Shown here: in pieces, positions 8,789 to 17,658 of the stretch | How the letters are laid out: the number at the start of each line of letters is the position of its first letter | How positions within the stretch are numbered: the stretch's first letter is position 1 | Source: Helicobacter vulpis | GTDB taxonomy: Bacteria; Campylobacterota; Campylobacteria; Campylobacterales; Helicobacteraceae | Direction: 5' to 3' | Length of the DNA stretch: 64,000 nucleotides | Assembly (NCBI RefSeq): GCF_003660395.1 | Contig: NZ_QXQT01000001.1 | Location: forward strand, 62,001 to 126,000 | Notes under the pieces: generated by a model | Seen by the model: only the letters and a program-made list of their open reading frames with translations | The model's database searches: none | What the model was told of the DNA's origin: nothing | Program-made: the position numbers and the translations under genes

Positions 8789-10297
8789 ATGATCGCTTTG
8801 CAAGAAACCGCTACCTATGTCCCCTACCCCCTAGCCCTGTATAGCCAGCTCCAAGGGCCCCACACCCTATTATTAGAGAGCGCACACACGCAGAGTAAGG
8901 CGCACACCAAGTCCATCATTCTAAGCCACGCGTGCGTGCAGTTGCGCGCACAAGACCAACAAGTGTGTTTGAATGCGCTAACTCCTAATGGCCAAGCCCT
9001 CCTGCAAAAACTCAGCCCTGTTCTACAAACCCCTCTTAAGGACTCCAGCCTCCAGCTACACTACCCCAAGACCCACGGCCTTCAAGACGAGTTTTCTAAA
9101 CTCTTTACCCCCAGCCCCCTAGACGCGCTGCGCGCGATCTTACAGAATGTGCGCCCCAATTCTAGCCACCCCCTAGCCCTCTTTTGTGCCGGACTGTTTT
9201 CCTTTGAGATGGTACATTATTTTGAAACTCTCCCCACTTTAAGCGCACAGGAAAATAGCGCGCCAGATTATCTCTTTTATCTTGCCCAAACCCTTCTTGT
9301 GATCGATCACAAAGCGCGCACCACCCAAATTTTAGGCGCGTGCTTTGATCCAACCTACCGGCAAGATATACAAACAGATATGCAAGTTTTAGCCCAGCTA
9401 GCCCAAGAGAGCCAAGAGGACTTCACCCCCCACAAACACGCCCAAGATAGCGCGCTCCACACAGACTGCCCGGATATAGAATTCCAACAACGGGTGTTGC
9501 GCCTGCAAAATGCCTTGCAAGCTGGGGATATCTTCCAAGCGGTGATTTCTAGGGGCTTTAGCTTAAAATGTCAAGACCCCTTGAGCGCTTATTATCATCT
9601 CAAAGCGCGCAACCCCAGCCCCTATATGTTTTACATGCACACTCCAGATTTTACACTCTTTGGGGCTAGCCCAGAGAGCGCGCTCAAATACGATGCGCCC
9701 AGCCGTACCGCCCAAATTTGCCCCATTGCCGGCACGCGTCCGCGCGCACGCACCCCCCAAGGGGCGATCGATGTGGATTTGGACAACCGCATGGAATTGG
9801 AGTTATTGAGCGATGCCAAAGAGCGCGCCGAACATCTCATGCTCGTGGATTTAGCCCGCAACGATCTCGCGCGGGTGTGTTTGCCCAATACGCGCTTTGC
9901 TAACAAGCTCTTGCGCGTGGAGAAGTATTCCCATGTCATGCATTTGACTTCAGCGGTGCAGGGGGTGCTCAAGCCCAATTTGGACGCATTGCACGCCTTT
10001 TTAAGTTTTATGAATGCGGGTACTTTAAGCGGCGCGCCCAAAATCTCTGCCCTCCAGCTCATCGCGCAGCTAGAGGGCAAGCGGCGCGGATCTTATGGAG
10101 GGTCTTTGGGGTATCTGTGTGCTAATGGCTCTATGGACACTTGCATTGTGATTCGCGGGGCCTTTGTGCGCGATTCTTGGGCCTTTGTGCAAAGCGGCGC
10201 GGGCATTGTGCTAGAGAGCGATCCACTAGCCGAGAGCGCAGAAACAAAGGCCAAAGCCCAAAGCGTGTTAGAGGCCATCCAAAGGACATATGCATGA
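8789..10297 (+). CDS. trpE: TrpE, anthranilate synthase component I
   Basis: 502 residues of the chorismate-utilising family. TrpE rather than PabB is indicated by the tryptophan-binding LLESA near residue 30 and by NPSPYMFYM. Catalytic blocks include FGASPESALKY, PIAGTRPRAR, AKERAEHLMLVDLARND, GTLSGAPK and a terminal QSGAGIV. It turns chorismate and ammonia into anthranilate. The stop overlaps the trpG start (ATGA), coupling the two subunits. The length is normal. Confidence 0.92.
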   Translation: MIALQETATYVPYPLALYSQLQGPHTLLLESAHTQSKAHTKSIILSHACVQLRAQDQQVCLNALTPNGQALLQKLSPVLQTPLKDSSLQLHYPKTHGLQDEFSKLFTPSPLDALRAILQNVRPNSSHPLALFCAGLFSFEMVHYFETLPTLSAQENSAPDYLFYLAQTLLVIDHKARTTQILGACFDPTYRQDIQTDMQVLAQLAQESQEDFTPHKHAQDSALHTDCPDIEFQQRVLRLQNALQAGDIFQAVISRGFSLKCQDPLSAYYHLKARNPSPYMFYMHTPDFTLFGASPESALKYDAPSRTAQICPIAGTRPRARTPQGAIDVDLDNRMELELLSDAKERAEHLMLVDLARNDLARVCLPNTRFANKLLRVEKYSHVMHLTSAVQGVLKPNLDALHAFLSFMNAGTLSGAPKISALQLIAQLEGKRRGSYGGSLGYLCANGSMDTCIVIRGAFVRDSWAFVQSGAGIVLESDPLAESAETKAKAQSVLEAIQRTYA

Positions 10298-10887
10298 CCA
10301 TCTTCTTTGTAGATAATTTTGACTCGTTCACCTACAACTTGGTTTACGAGTTGGAGAGCTTAGGACATGATCTCAAGGTGTATCGTAACGACACCCCTGA
10401 ACAAGAGTTGCACGCATTCATGCGCGCCCAAAAAGATCAGGTGCTTCTGTGCATTTCGCCTGGTCCTGGTACCCCTGAACAATCCGGACGGCTCTTACCC
10501 TTAATTGATTGTGTGCGGGGTGAGTTTCCCATTTTGGGGATTTGCTTGGGATTGCAGGCCTTAGCACAGAGTTATGGGGCGCGAGTAGGGCCGTGTGCGC
10601 ACATCATGCATGGCAAGAGCTCGTGCATTGTACTAGAACCTTTTGAGGCCTTTGAAGGCTTGGGAGAGAGTTTGCAAGTGGCGCGTTACCACTCCTTAAA
10701 AGCCTATGATCTGCCCGCTAGCTTGCAGGTGATCGCCCATTATCAAGACATTGTCATGGGGGTTTATCACCCTCAAGACAATGCCCTAGCTTATCAATTC
10801 CACCCAGAGAGCATCATGACTCCCAAGGGCACACAGCTTTTAAAACAGAGCGTGGCCTTTTTGCAAAAACGTGCGCTTAAACCTTAG
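10294..10887 (+). CDS. trpG: TrpG, anthranilate synthase glutamine amidotransferase
   Basis: 197 residues of a class I glutamine amidotransferase. It shows the amino-terminal DNFDSFTYNLV, the oxyanion-hole sequence SPGPGTPEQ, the nucleophile Cys in GICLGLQAL, and the His-Glu pair in FHPESIMTPKG. It delivers ammonia to TrpE. PabA is closely similar, but coupling to trpE supports TrpG. In H. pylori trpD, C, B and A follow; here an outer-membrane-protein relic follows immediately and its stop overlaps this one on the other strand. Confidence 0.92.
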   Translation: MTIFFVDNFDSFTYNLVYELESLGHDLKVYRNDTPEQELHAFMRAQKDQVLLCISPGPGTPEQSGRLLPLIDCVRGEFPILGICLGLQALAQSYGARVGPCAHIMHGKSSCIVLEPFEAFEGLGESLQVARYHSLKAYDLPASLQVIAHYQDIVMGVYHPQDNALAYQFHPESIMTPKGTQLLKQSVAFLQKRALKP

Positions 10888-10961
10888 AAATTGTAGACAT
10901 AGTTGGCAAAAATGGCGATTGTGCGTCTAGAAGTGAGGGCTTTTGCCATGTCTGAATACTG
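10884..10961 (-). pseudogene. 3' remnant of a Hop-type outer-membrane protein gene
   Basis: Read on the minus strand the last 25 codons end RTIAIFANYVYNF and stop. This is the typical Helicobacter OMP carboxy terminus with final Phe and alternating hydrophobics, and is close to the FFNYVYNF end of the giant OMPs in this window. Upstream, the same frame stays open for roughly 140 more bases but does not look like barrel sequence and has no start. I read it as a gene relic left by a rearrangement. Confidence 0.55.
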
Positions 10962-11117
10962 GGTATTCATGGTACTACACTGGTCATTAGAGTATGTCAA
11001 CAAAACCTTGTGGTCTTTGTGGATTGCACATGTGGGACTCTGCGCAACTGCTACCAGCAATACTTTTGGAATACTTTTAGCTTTTTTGCAATACCCTAGT
11101 TGATAACAAGGAGTCTT

Positions 11118-11738
11118 ATGGTTTTTAAAATCAAAACAAAGAGTTTGGTGCTCTCAGCCTTAATGGTAGTTGGTGCCACTCAGGTTGCCCAAGCGGGCGA
11201 GAAAAACGGCTTTTTTCTAGGGCTTGGTTACCAACAAGGTAAAGGTGGGGGGGGCGAATACAAGAAAGCCCTATCGAGCGGATTCCCTCTCTATGGTCTA
11301 AGCGCGCAGGTGGGGGGTGTGGGCTTTGCCAATAAATGGTTTGGCGGGCAGGTTTATGCTTTCTTTGATTGGGACAATAGTGCTCTCTTTGATGATTGGC
11401 GCATTTGGGAGAAGTTTGGGAAGAAACCCACTGGGGGCAAATGGGATGTTTATGCCTATGGTGGGGCTGCAGATATGATTGTCAATATCATCCCTGCAGA
11501 TTCCTTTTCTCTTGGCCTAGTGGGGGGTATCCAATTAGCGGGCAACACTTGGAGCTACAATAACTTTTCTCATAGCGGTTTCCAGTTTCTTTTCAATGCA
11601 GGCGGTCGAATCCGCCTTAAAGAACATGTGGCTGTGCAAGCCGGAATAAAGTTTCCCATGATCCCCCAAAAACTTACAGCAGATATAAAAGATATCAGAC
11701 GCTATGTGTGGTATGTCAATTTTAACTATATTTTCTAG
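11118..11738 (+). CDS. Small Helicobacter outer-membrane protein
   Basis: 206 residues from the ATG at 11118, chosen because AAGGAG lies just ahead; an in-frame upstream ATG lacks one. A signal peptide ends AQVAQA-like (VAQAGEK). The mature start GFFLGLGYQQG matches the N-terminal strand of Helicobacter OMPs, and the protein ends YVNFNYIF with terminal Phe, the BamA recognition pattern. It is much smaller than the Hop adhesins and probably a plain 8-strand-type barrel. The exact family (Hop/Hor/Hof) cannot be fixed. Confidence 0.8.
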   Translation: MVFKIKTKSLVLSALMVVGATQVAQAGEKNGFFLGLGYQQGKGGGGEYKKALSSGFPLYGLSAQVGGVGFANKWFGGQVYAFFDWDNSALFDDWRIWEKFGKKPTGGKWDVYAYGGAADMIVNIIPADSFSLGLVGGIQLAGNTWSYNNFSHSGFQFLFNAGGRIRLKEHVAVQAGIKFPMIPQKLTADIKDIRRYVWYVNFNYIF

Positions 11739-11762
11739 GACAGGTTAATCGCGTCTAAAACA

Positions 11763-12872
11763 CTAGGCTTGATTTTCAGGCTCTAAATGGATGGACACGA
11801 TTTCGCTCTTAGTAAAAATGCGCACAGGCGGCCCCCAAAAGCCACAGCCACTACTCACAATCATTTGGCAATCTTTCAAATGATAATGCCCATAGATGTA
11901 TTTTTGATCCAGCCACACTAAGAGGCTGAAGGGGAATATCTGTCCGGCATGGGTGTGTCCGCATAAGAGCAAATCAGGTTTTTGCTCTAAATGTGTTAAG
12001 GATTTGGGTTGGTGGGAGAGTAAAACGCTAGGCAGATTGGGGTTGGCTTGGGTAAAGATAGTCTTAAAGTCGGGTTCAAAACGCTTAAAGCGATACCCTA
12101 TCAGGTCATTTACCCCCATTAGATTAAGCCCCGCAACTTGGACACTCTCATTTTGCAGGACGCGTAAATGATTCTTTTGAAACACTTTAACAAGCGCATC
12201 CACCCCGTGGTAATATTCATGGTTGCCCAGCACACAATACACGCCATATTTAGATTGGATACTTTTAAGCGGGGTTAAATCCTTTTGTACCAACTGAGCC
12301 TTCAAATCCGCCAAGTCCCCCACAATCACGACGATATCCGGATCAAGCGCGTTAATACGATCGACAATCTTTTGCAAGTAATCTTTTTTAAGATACGCCC
12401 CTATATGCACATCGCTGATCATCACAAGGTGGCACGCTTCTTTTAAATTTTTTAGCTTTACACTGCGCCTTGTGATCACAAGATTGGTTGAATTGTAAAA
12501 GCCCTTTGCCATAGAGGTAAAGAAAACCCCTAGTAGACCTATATCCAAGAGTTTTTTAAGGCTTTGGCGTTTGTGTGTGTCTGTGCTTTGACGCAGAGTT
12601 GTGAGCGCAATGGGGTGCAATAATAGCAGGCAGAAGAGAATAAAACTTGCGGCCATGCTCATCCCGCCTAGGGCATACAAGAAGGTATGTAACGCCTCCA
12701 AATGGGCAAAAACTTTCGTCTGCACGACCCGATAGAGAATGTTTAAACCATACAGACAAATAGGCAGAAAGCGCAAAAAGGGATAGGTAAACTTCCTTAG
12801 CCTCAGATAGCTAAAGAGGTTCATGCAAAAGAAGACAAAAAGAAAAATTAGAGTAAAAGTTGTCACGCTCAT
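11763..12872 (-). CDS. Membrane-anchored metallophosphoesterase
   Basis: 369 residues. The first ~140 contain about four hydrophobic segments. The remainder is a calcineurin-like phosphoesterase with the full metal-ligand set: SDVHIGAY, GDLADL, GNHEYY and CGHTHAGQ. It resembles the YkuE/YaeI group. The substrate is unknown; relatives act on lipid-linked or nucleotide phosphates. It stands alone, convergent with the small OMP gene. The 249 bases behind its start hold no recognisable gene. Confidence 0.88.
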   Translation of the reverse strand: MSVTTFTLIFLFVFFCMNLFSYLRLRKFTYPFLRFLPICLYGLNILYRVVQTKVFAHLEALHTFLYALGGMSMAASFILFCLLLLHPIALTTLRQSTDTHKRQSLKKLLDIGLLGVFFTSMAKGFYNSTNLVITRRSVKLKNLKEACHLVMISDVHIGAYLKKDYLQKIVDRINALDPDIVVIVGDLADLKAQLVQKDLTPLKSIQSKYGVYCVLGNHEYYHGVDALVKVFQKNHLRVLQNESVQVAGLNLMGVNDLIGYRFKRFEPDFKTIFTQANPNLPSVLLSHQPKSLTHLEQKPDLLLCGHTHAGQIFPFSLLVWLDQKYIYGHYHLKDCQMIVSSGCGFWGPPVRIFTKSEIVSIHLEPENQA

Positions 12873-13121
12873 TAGGGGCGGGTTTTACCATGTTTATTGG
12901 CAAAGATCAAGACAGGGTTACAAGAACATGTTTAAATACTTTAAAGAAGTTTAACCTCGGGCAAAAAAGGTCTAGGGAGAAAACTAGAAGTTACTCTTAC
13001 CCTTGCGCGCGCCGATTGTTAGTTTTAGCATGACGCAACTTTTTGCCAAAATGAAAATGAAAGAATTCTTTAGCAAAAGATTAAGAGGTATGCCAACCTC
13101 CTTGTTGAGCAAATATCCCGC

Positions 13122-13970
13122 TTAACTGTTTTTAAAGTCTTGCACTAAAGCCTCTTTGATGGCGTTACGATTCTTTTCTTTGCCCCCTAGATGGTAGAAA
13201 TGATCTAATAGCTCTATCTGATGTTCTTGATAGCGGTGAAGATATGGATTGGTTCTGTATGTGTTGCTATGCCAAGTAGAAAGCAAAAAACTAGCTTGTG
13301 TGTGTTCAAGCAAGTCATAGAGTGTTTCCTCGTACTTAGGACTCCACAGACTAAAATAGTCAGCATGTCTGCCAATGTAGGGGGGATCGCAGTAAATCAA
13401 GTCACCCTTTTGTGCCTGTTTAAAAATTTGCATAAAATTACAGCAGAGAAATGTGTAGTCGTTTTGAGCTATACGCTCACTGACCCATTTAACTTGATTT
13501 GTGATTTTTGTAATGTAAGCAGGGGCAAAACGGCGATCTTTCTTGCAATAGGGGACATTGAAATCCCCCCTAGAATTGAAACGCATCAATCCATTAAAAC
13601 AACTGCGGTTAAGAAATAAAAAATCATGAGAGTCTTGGTTCTTATTAAATCTCTGCCGTATTTTTAAATAATGTGCCTGCCCTTCTTGTTCTAGTTTTTG
13701 ACCCTCTTGGATTAAAAACGCACGCACCGAATCCTCAGTAAGTGTGCCTTCTTTAATTGCATTGTAAAAATTAATGATATGGGGGTTATTATCACTAAAA
13801 ACCGCCACTTTGGGCATTAAATTAAGCCCAACTACGCCACTTCCCATAAAGGGTTCATAATAAACACCAACATCTAAAGTCTTAAAAACTTCTTGAATAT
13901 AGGGGACAATTTTAGTTTTAATCCCTTGAATCTTCAAGGGAGGAATCCTTACTTTTTGGGATTCTAGCAT
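13122..13970 (-). CDS. DNA N6-adenine methyltransferase (D12 class), partner of EcoRV-like nuclease
   Basis: 282 residues with the SAM-binding motif PFMGSGVVG near residue 40, SRGDFNVPY in the target-recognition region, and catalytic motif DPPYIGRHADYF. These mark the Dam/M.EcoRV group. The ATG overlaps the end of the nuclease gene by 7 bases. Given the EcoRV-like partner I infer methylation of an adenine in GATATC. Codon use here is visibly more AT-rich than in the flanking genes, which suggests acquisition from outside. Confidence 0.9.
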   Translation of the reverse strand: MLESQKVRIPPLKIQGIKTKIVPYIQEVFKTLDVGVYYEPFMGSGVVGLNLMPKVAVFSDNNPHIINFYNAIKEGTLTEDSVRAFLIQEGQKLEQEGQAHYLKIRQRFNKNQDSHDFLFLNRSCFNGLMRFNSRGDFNVPYCKKDRRFAPAYITKITNQVKWVSERIAQNDYTFLCCNFMQIFKQAQKGDLIYCDPPYIGRHADYFSLWSPKYEETLYDLLEHTQASFLLSTWHSNTYRTNPYLHRYQEHQIELLDHFYHLGGKEKNRNAIKEALVQDFKNS

Positions 13971-14752
13971 GGCTTAATGCCTCGGTAGCGTAGATATGCA
14001 TCAAGGTTGCGGATGGGCTTTTGAATCCCCGTAGGGTCTGTAATATTGATATACCCATAGTTCATCCAGTAATCGTCAAAAATCTCTTCGCCTAATTTTG
14101 CAAAAACTCCCCTTTCGTGTAAAATATCCGCAATCACTTTAATGCTCCCAATATTAGCGGTGTTCCCACTCCCACTTGTATCGCTGGCTATTTTATATTT
14201 TTCGACAAAAAACAATGTGAGATTTTTAATCACTGATGGGATACACTGCAAATCTTGCAAACCATAACGCTCCAATTCATTGACTTTGACGCGGTCATAA
14301 ATGATCCCTAGACAGAAATGCCCTTTGTAACTCTTGTAAGGGAATTGGATATTTTTACACGATTCTCTGTTTCTAAAATATTCCCCATGCGAACCTAGAG
14401 TGAAGCCATTGCATAAATTCGGATTTTTTGCGTTGCGGTAGGTTGTTTTTAAATCAATGGCGTATTTTAGTGCTGGATTTGCCTTAGACACAAACGATAA
14501 ATCTGGGTAATAGTTTTGATGGCTAGGCAAGACCACATCAAAACCACAATCTTCAGCAAATTCTAGGATATAGAGAAACATGTGAATCTCGAGAATCTTA
14601 GAAACCACTTTTGTGTCATTTGATAGAGAAAACAAACGCCTTTCACTATCGATAAACCCCTTGATTTTCCATTGGTGATCGGGCTGGCAAATCTGTTCCT
14701 TAAGCTTTTCTAAAAACATTCTAAAAGCCCTCATAAAATCCACTTTACACAT
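13964..14752 (-). CDS. EcoRV-family type II restriction endonuclease
   Basis: 262 residues that align by eye along most of EcoRV: SNDTKVVSKILEI (EcoRV GSDTKVLSTIFEL), NYYPDLSF and AIDLKTTY (which supply the PD...DXK catalytic Asp-Asp-Lys), FTLGSHGEYFRN, the recognition loop SGSGNTANIGSI (EcoRV AGSGNTTNIGSI), and DYWMNY. The predicted target is GATATC with blunt cutting. One loop residue differs (Ala for Thr187). It overlaps its methyltransferase by 7 bases. The reading frame is intact and AT-rich compared with its neighbours. Confidence 0.88.
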   Translation of the reverse strand: MCKVDFMRAFRMFLEKLKEQICQPDHQWKIKGFIDSERRLFSLSNDTKVVSKILEIHMFLYILEFAEDCGFDVVLPSHQNYYPDLSFVSKANPALKYAIDLKTTYRNAKNPNLCNGFTLGSHGEYFRNRESCKNIQFPYKSYKGHFCLGIIYDRVKVNELERYGLQDLQCIPSVIKNLTLFFVEKYKIASDTSGSGNTANIGSIKVIADILHERGVFAKLGEEIFDDYWMNYGYINITDPTGIQKPIRNLDAYLRYRGIKPC

Positions 14753-14773
14753 AACTTGCCCCTAACCTGTAAA

Positions 14774-16377
14774 TTATGTCCCCTTGCTCGCCAAATACTC
14801 CTCATAACTCCCCCTAAAATCGATCACCTTTGCGCCCTTGTTGCTAGGCACAAGTTCAATAATGCGATTCGCATACGCGCTAATGAGTTCGCGATCGTGG
14901 CTGACACAAATCAACGCCCCCTCAAATTTATACAACGCCTCGCCTAAAGCGATGATCGCCTCTAGGTCTAGATGGTTAGTGGGCTCGTCCAGCACTAAAA
15001 AATTGCCCTTTTCAAGCATCAGCTTGCTTAAAACCATGCGGTGTTTCTCCCCCCCACTCAGCGCATTAATGCTTTTTTCTTGCTCTGCCCCGCTAAAGAG
15101 CATGCGCCCTAAAGCGTTGCGCACCTCACCACTCTCAATCTTTTTATTGAAGTTAAAAAGCCATTGATACAGGCTTTCCTCCCCCTGAATGCTCTCGCTC
15201 ACATCTTGGGGAAAATAGCCCCTTAGCACAGTCGCGCCCCATTTTACACTCCCACTATCTGGAGCCAACTCCTCTACTAGGATTTTACACAGCGTGCTCT
15301 TGCCCACGCCATTAGGCCCAATCAAGGCGATCTTATCTTTGGGGGCGATTTTTAGGCTGACATTTTTCAGCACCACCAAATCCCCATAAGACTTAGAAAT
15401 CTGGCTACATTCTAAAGCTTCGTTGCCAATGGTGCGCTGAGGTTTAAAGACAATGCTAGGATCGCGCCGACTAGAGACCTCAATGCTTTGAATATCCAGT
15501 TTATCTAATTGCTTTTGGCGGCTAGTGGCTTGGCGCGCCTTGCTCGCATTGGCTGAAAAGCGCGCGATAAAGCGTTCTAGCTCCTCTTTTTCCTTGAGCT
15601 TTTTATTGCGTTCGGCTTCTTTTTGTTTGGCAATTAAAGTAGAGGCGATGTACCAATCATCGTAATTGCCGCTAAACTCTCTGAGCGTGTTAAAATCCAA
15701 ATCTAAAATATGCGTGCAAACGGCGTTTAAAAAGTGGCGATCGTGGCTGATGATGACCATTGTGCCTTCATGGCGTTTCAAGTTCTCCTCTAGCCAAGCG
15801 ATCGCGTTTAAATCTAGGTTGTTAGTGGGTTCATCTAGTAGCAAATATCAGGCTTGGGGAAGAGCACTTGAGCGAGCAGAATTTTAAATTTATCGCTGCT
15901 AGGTAGGCTTTGCATTAAGTCATTATGTCGCTGTGCGGGGATACCCAAATCCTCTAAGATTTTCTCTACCACCACCTCGCATTCATAAAGTGGGTCTTCT
16001 TGCACGCAAATCATCTCTAGTTCGGCCAAACGGGCATTGACCTTGTCATCGCTCAAATCCGCTTGGCTGTAGAGTTTTTCTTTTTCTTTGAGCGCGTCAT
16101 AGAGGGTTTTATTGCCCATGAGTACCGCGTCTTTGAGACTGAATTCTTCAAAGGCATATTGATCTTGGCCTAAAACCCCTACTTTAAGCCCAGAACCCAC
16201 GCTAATCTCCCCGCTGCTAGGCTCGATCTCCCCGGCTAAAATCTTTAAAAAGGTGCTCTTGCCCGCGCCATTGGCTCCAATCAGTCCATAGCGTTTGTGT
16301 GCGTCCAATGTGAGATTGACATTTTCAAAGAGCTTTTTAGTGGCATAGCGCATGCTAACTTGTGTGGCTTGTAACAT
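14774..16377 (-). pseudogene. ybiT: ABC-F ATPase of YbiT type, frameshifted
   Basis: Two overlapping frames (16377-15835 and 15844-14774) form one ~530-residue duplicated-ATPase protein. The first frame holds Walker A GLIGANGAGKST and stops after PKPDI. The second resumes with LLDEPTNNLDL, the ABC-F Walker B, and goes through RFSANASKARQATSR and a second nucleotide site (GPNGVGKST, LSGGEKHRM, LDEPTNHLDLEA). One extra T at 15843-15845 (TTT to TTTT on the coding strand) restores PDILLLDEP. The first site lacks a normal LSGG signature, as in E. coli YbiT. ABC-F proteins act on ribosomes. The otherwise perfect sequence argues for a very recent lesion or a base-call error. Confidence 0.88.
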
Positions 16378-16405
16378 GGTGATCCTAGTTTTTGGCTAAG
16401 TATAA

Positions 16406-17572
16406 CTATTTTACATGAAAGCGCGCCTTTTTAATGCCAAAACTCAAAAGACTCAAGGCACTCAAAGCAAAAAGCGCGGCACACAGCCCGTTAAAATTGA
16501 CATTTAAATGCGCCACCAGCCCGCCAACCAGAGAGGCAAAAGTGATCCCCACATTAAAAGAAGCCTCATTGAGCGCGATGGTGCTATCTTTTGTATTTGG
16601 GGTGAAGACGCGCCCTAGATGCCCGCTTAACATTTTAAGCGGGGCGATGCAAGCAAAGCCAAAGAAGCCAAAGCCCACCACATTGGCGATTAAAAACGCT
16701 TTGGGCAAGTGGTAACTAACACTCATCGCACTTAGGGCTAAAATCTGCATGGCGAGTAAAAAGCCTAAAGAGGCAAAGGAGCCCCTTAAATCCGCCAATT
16801 TGCCCCCAAAGAGATTACCCAACATGGCAGCCACGCCGTAGTATAAATAAATGTTGGTGATACTCTCTGGGCTAAAGTGGTGTTTCTCTAATAAAACCCG
16901 CAAGTAGATGTACACCACAAACATAGACCCACACGAAAAGGCAGTTACTAAAAAACCCTGCCACACAGGCACAAAGCCAAAGGCCACGCCTAGATTTTTA
17001 AAATTGGCTGGCTTGCTGGAGAATTTGGGCATGATGAATAAAGCTAGAATAGCGGCCAAAAAGGCTAAACAAGCCACCAAGGCAAAGGGCGCTAAGAGCC
17101 CAAAATGCTTGGCCACTAAAATACCCAAGGGCACGCCGGTTACTAAAGCGATGGTGAGCCCACTAGCCATTAAGCTCAATGCCATGCTGGTCTTTGCCTT
17201 AGGCGCAGCTTTTAGGCAAATGATGGTGGCGATGACAAAGAACAAGCCATGCATGAGCCCGCCGATAAAGCGCGCGATGAGCGCGCTTAGAAAACTATGG
17301 CTAAAAAACATGAGCGCATTGGAGAGCGCAAAGAGAGAAAGCGTAAAGATCAACTGGTTGCGGTAGTTAAAGCGCGAGATGGGCACGCTCACAAAGGGCG
17401 CGCCCACCACCACCCCCAAAGCATAAAGGGTGGCTAAATTGCCCACTTGGCTATCAGACACCCCGTAATACAGGCTTAGACTGGTTAAAATCCCCGAGAC
17501 CAAAAACTCCGCCACGCCCAAACAAAAGCTAGACAGAGCCAATAAAGACACAATCCGCAAGTAATGCCGCAC
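16406..17572 (-). CDS. MFS efflux transporter (DHA1 / sugar-efflux type)
   Basis: 388 residues and about twelve membrane spans. It has the drug:H+ antiporter-1 features, with SSFCLGVAEFLVSGIL in TM1 and GVVVGAPFVSVPISR before loop 2-3. The overall pattern resembles the sugar-efflux/AraJ-type carriers and, from memory, H. pylori HP1185. It starts with GTG. The exported substrate is not predictable. Confidence 0.85.
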   Translation of the reverse strand: MRHYLRIVSLLALSSFCLGVAEFLVSGILTSLSLYYGVSDSQVGNLATLYALGVVVGAPFVSVPISRFNYRNQLIFTLSLFALSNALMFFSHSFLSALIARFIGGLMHGLFFVIATIICLKAAPKAKTSMALSLMASGLTIALVTGVPLGILVAKHFGLLAPFALVACLAFLAAILALFIMPKFSSKPANFKNLGVAFGFVPVWQGFLVTAFSCGSMFVVYIYLRVLLEKHHFSPESITNIYLYYGVAAMLGNLFGGKLADLRGSFASLGFLLAMQILALSAMSVSYHLPKAFLIANVVGFGFFGFACIAPLKMLSGHLGRVFTPNTKDSTIALNEASFNVGITFASLVGGLVAHLNVNFNGLCAALFALSALSLLSFGIKKARFHVK

Positions 17573-17630
17573 GCCACGCCTCTAAAAAGATAAATGGCGC
17601 ATGTTAGCATGCTTTTTGCGCGCATTGGTG

Positions 17631-17636
17631 TATAAT
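17631..17636 (+). promoter_or_regulatory. Extended -10 element for the glycosyltransferase
   Basis: TATAAT preceded directly by TG (GGTGTATAAT), 23 bases before the TTG start, with AAGGAG in between. Confidence 0.6.
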
Positions 17637-17658
17637 TTGGCTTTTGTAAGGAGTGTTT

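Noticed and set aside
10903-11103. Plus-strand ORF starting MAKMAIVRLEV between trpG and the small OMP gene
   Set aside because: It is antisense to the OMP relic, has no ribosome-binding site and no recognisable features.
12873-13121. Possible small gene or RNA in the gap before the methyltransferase gene
   Set aside because: Short frames only, no ribosome-binding site with a sensible ORF and no convincing stem-loop; reported as empty.
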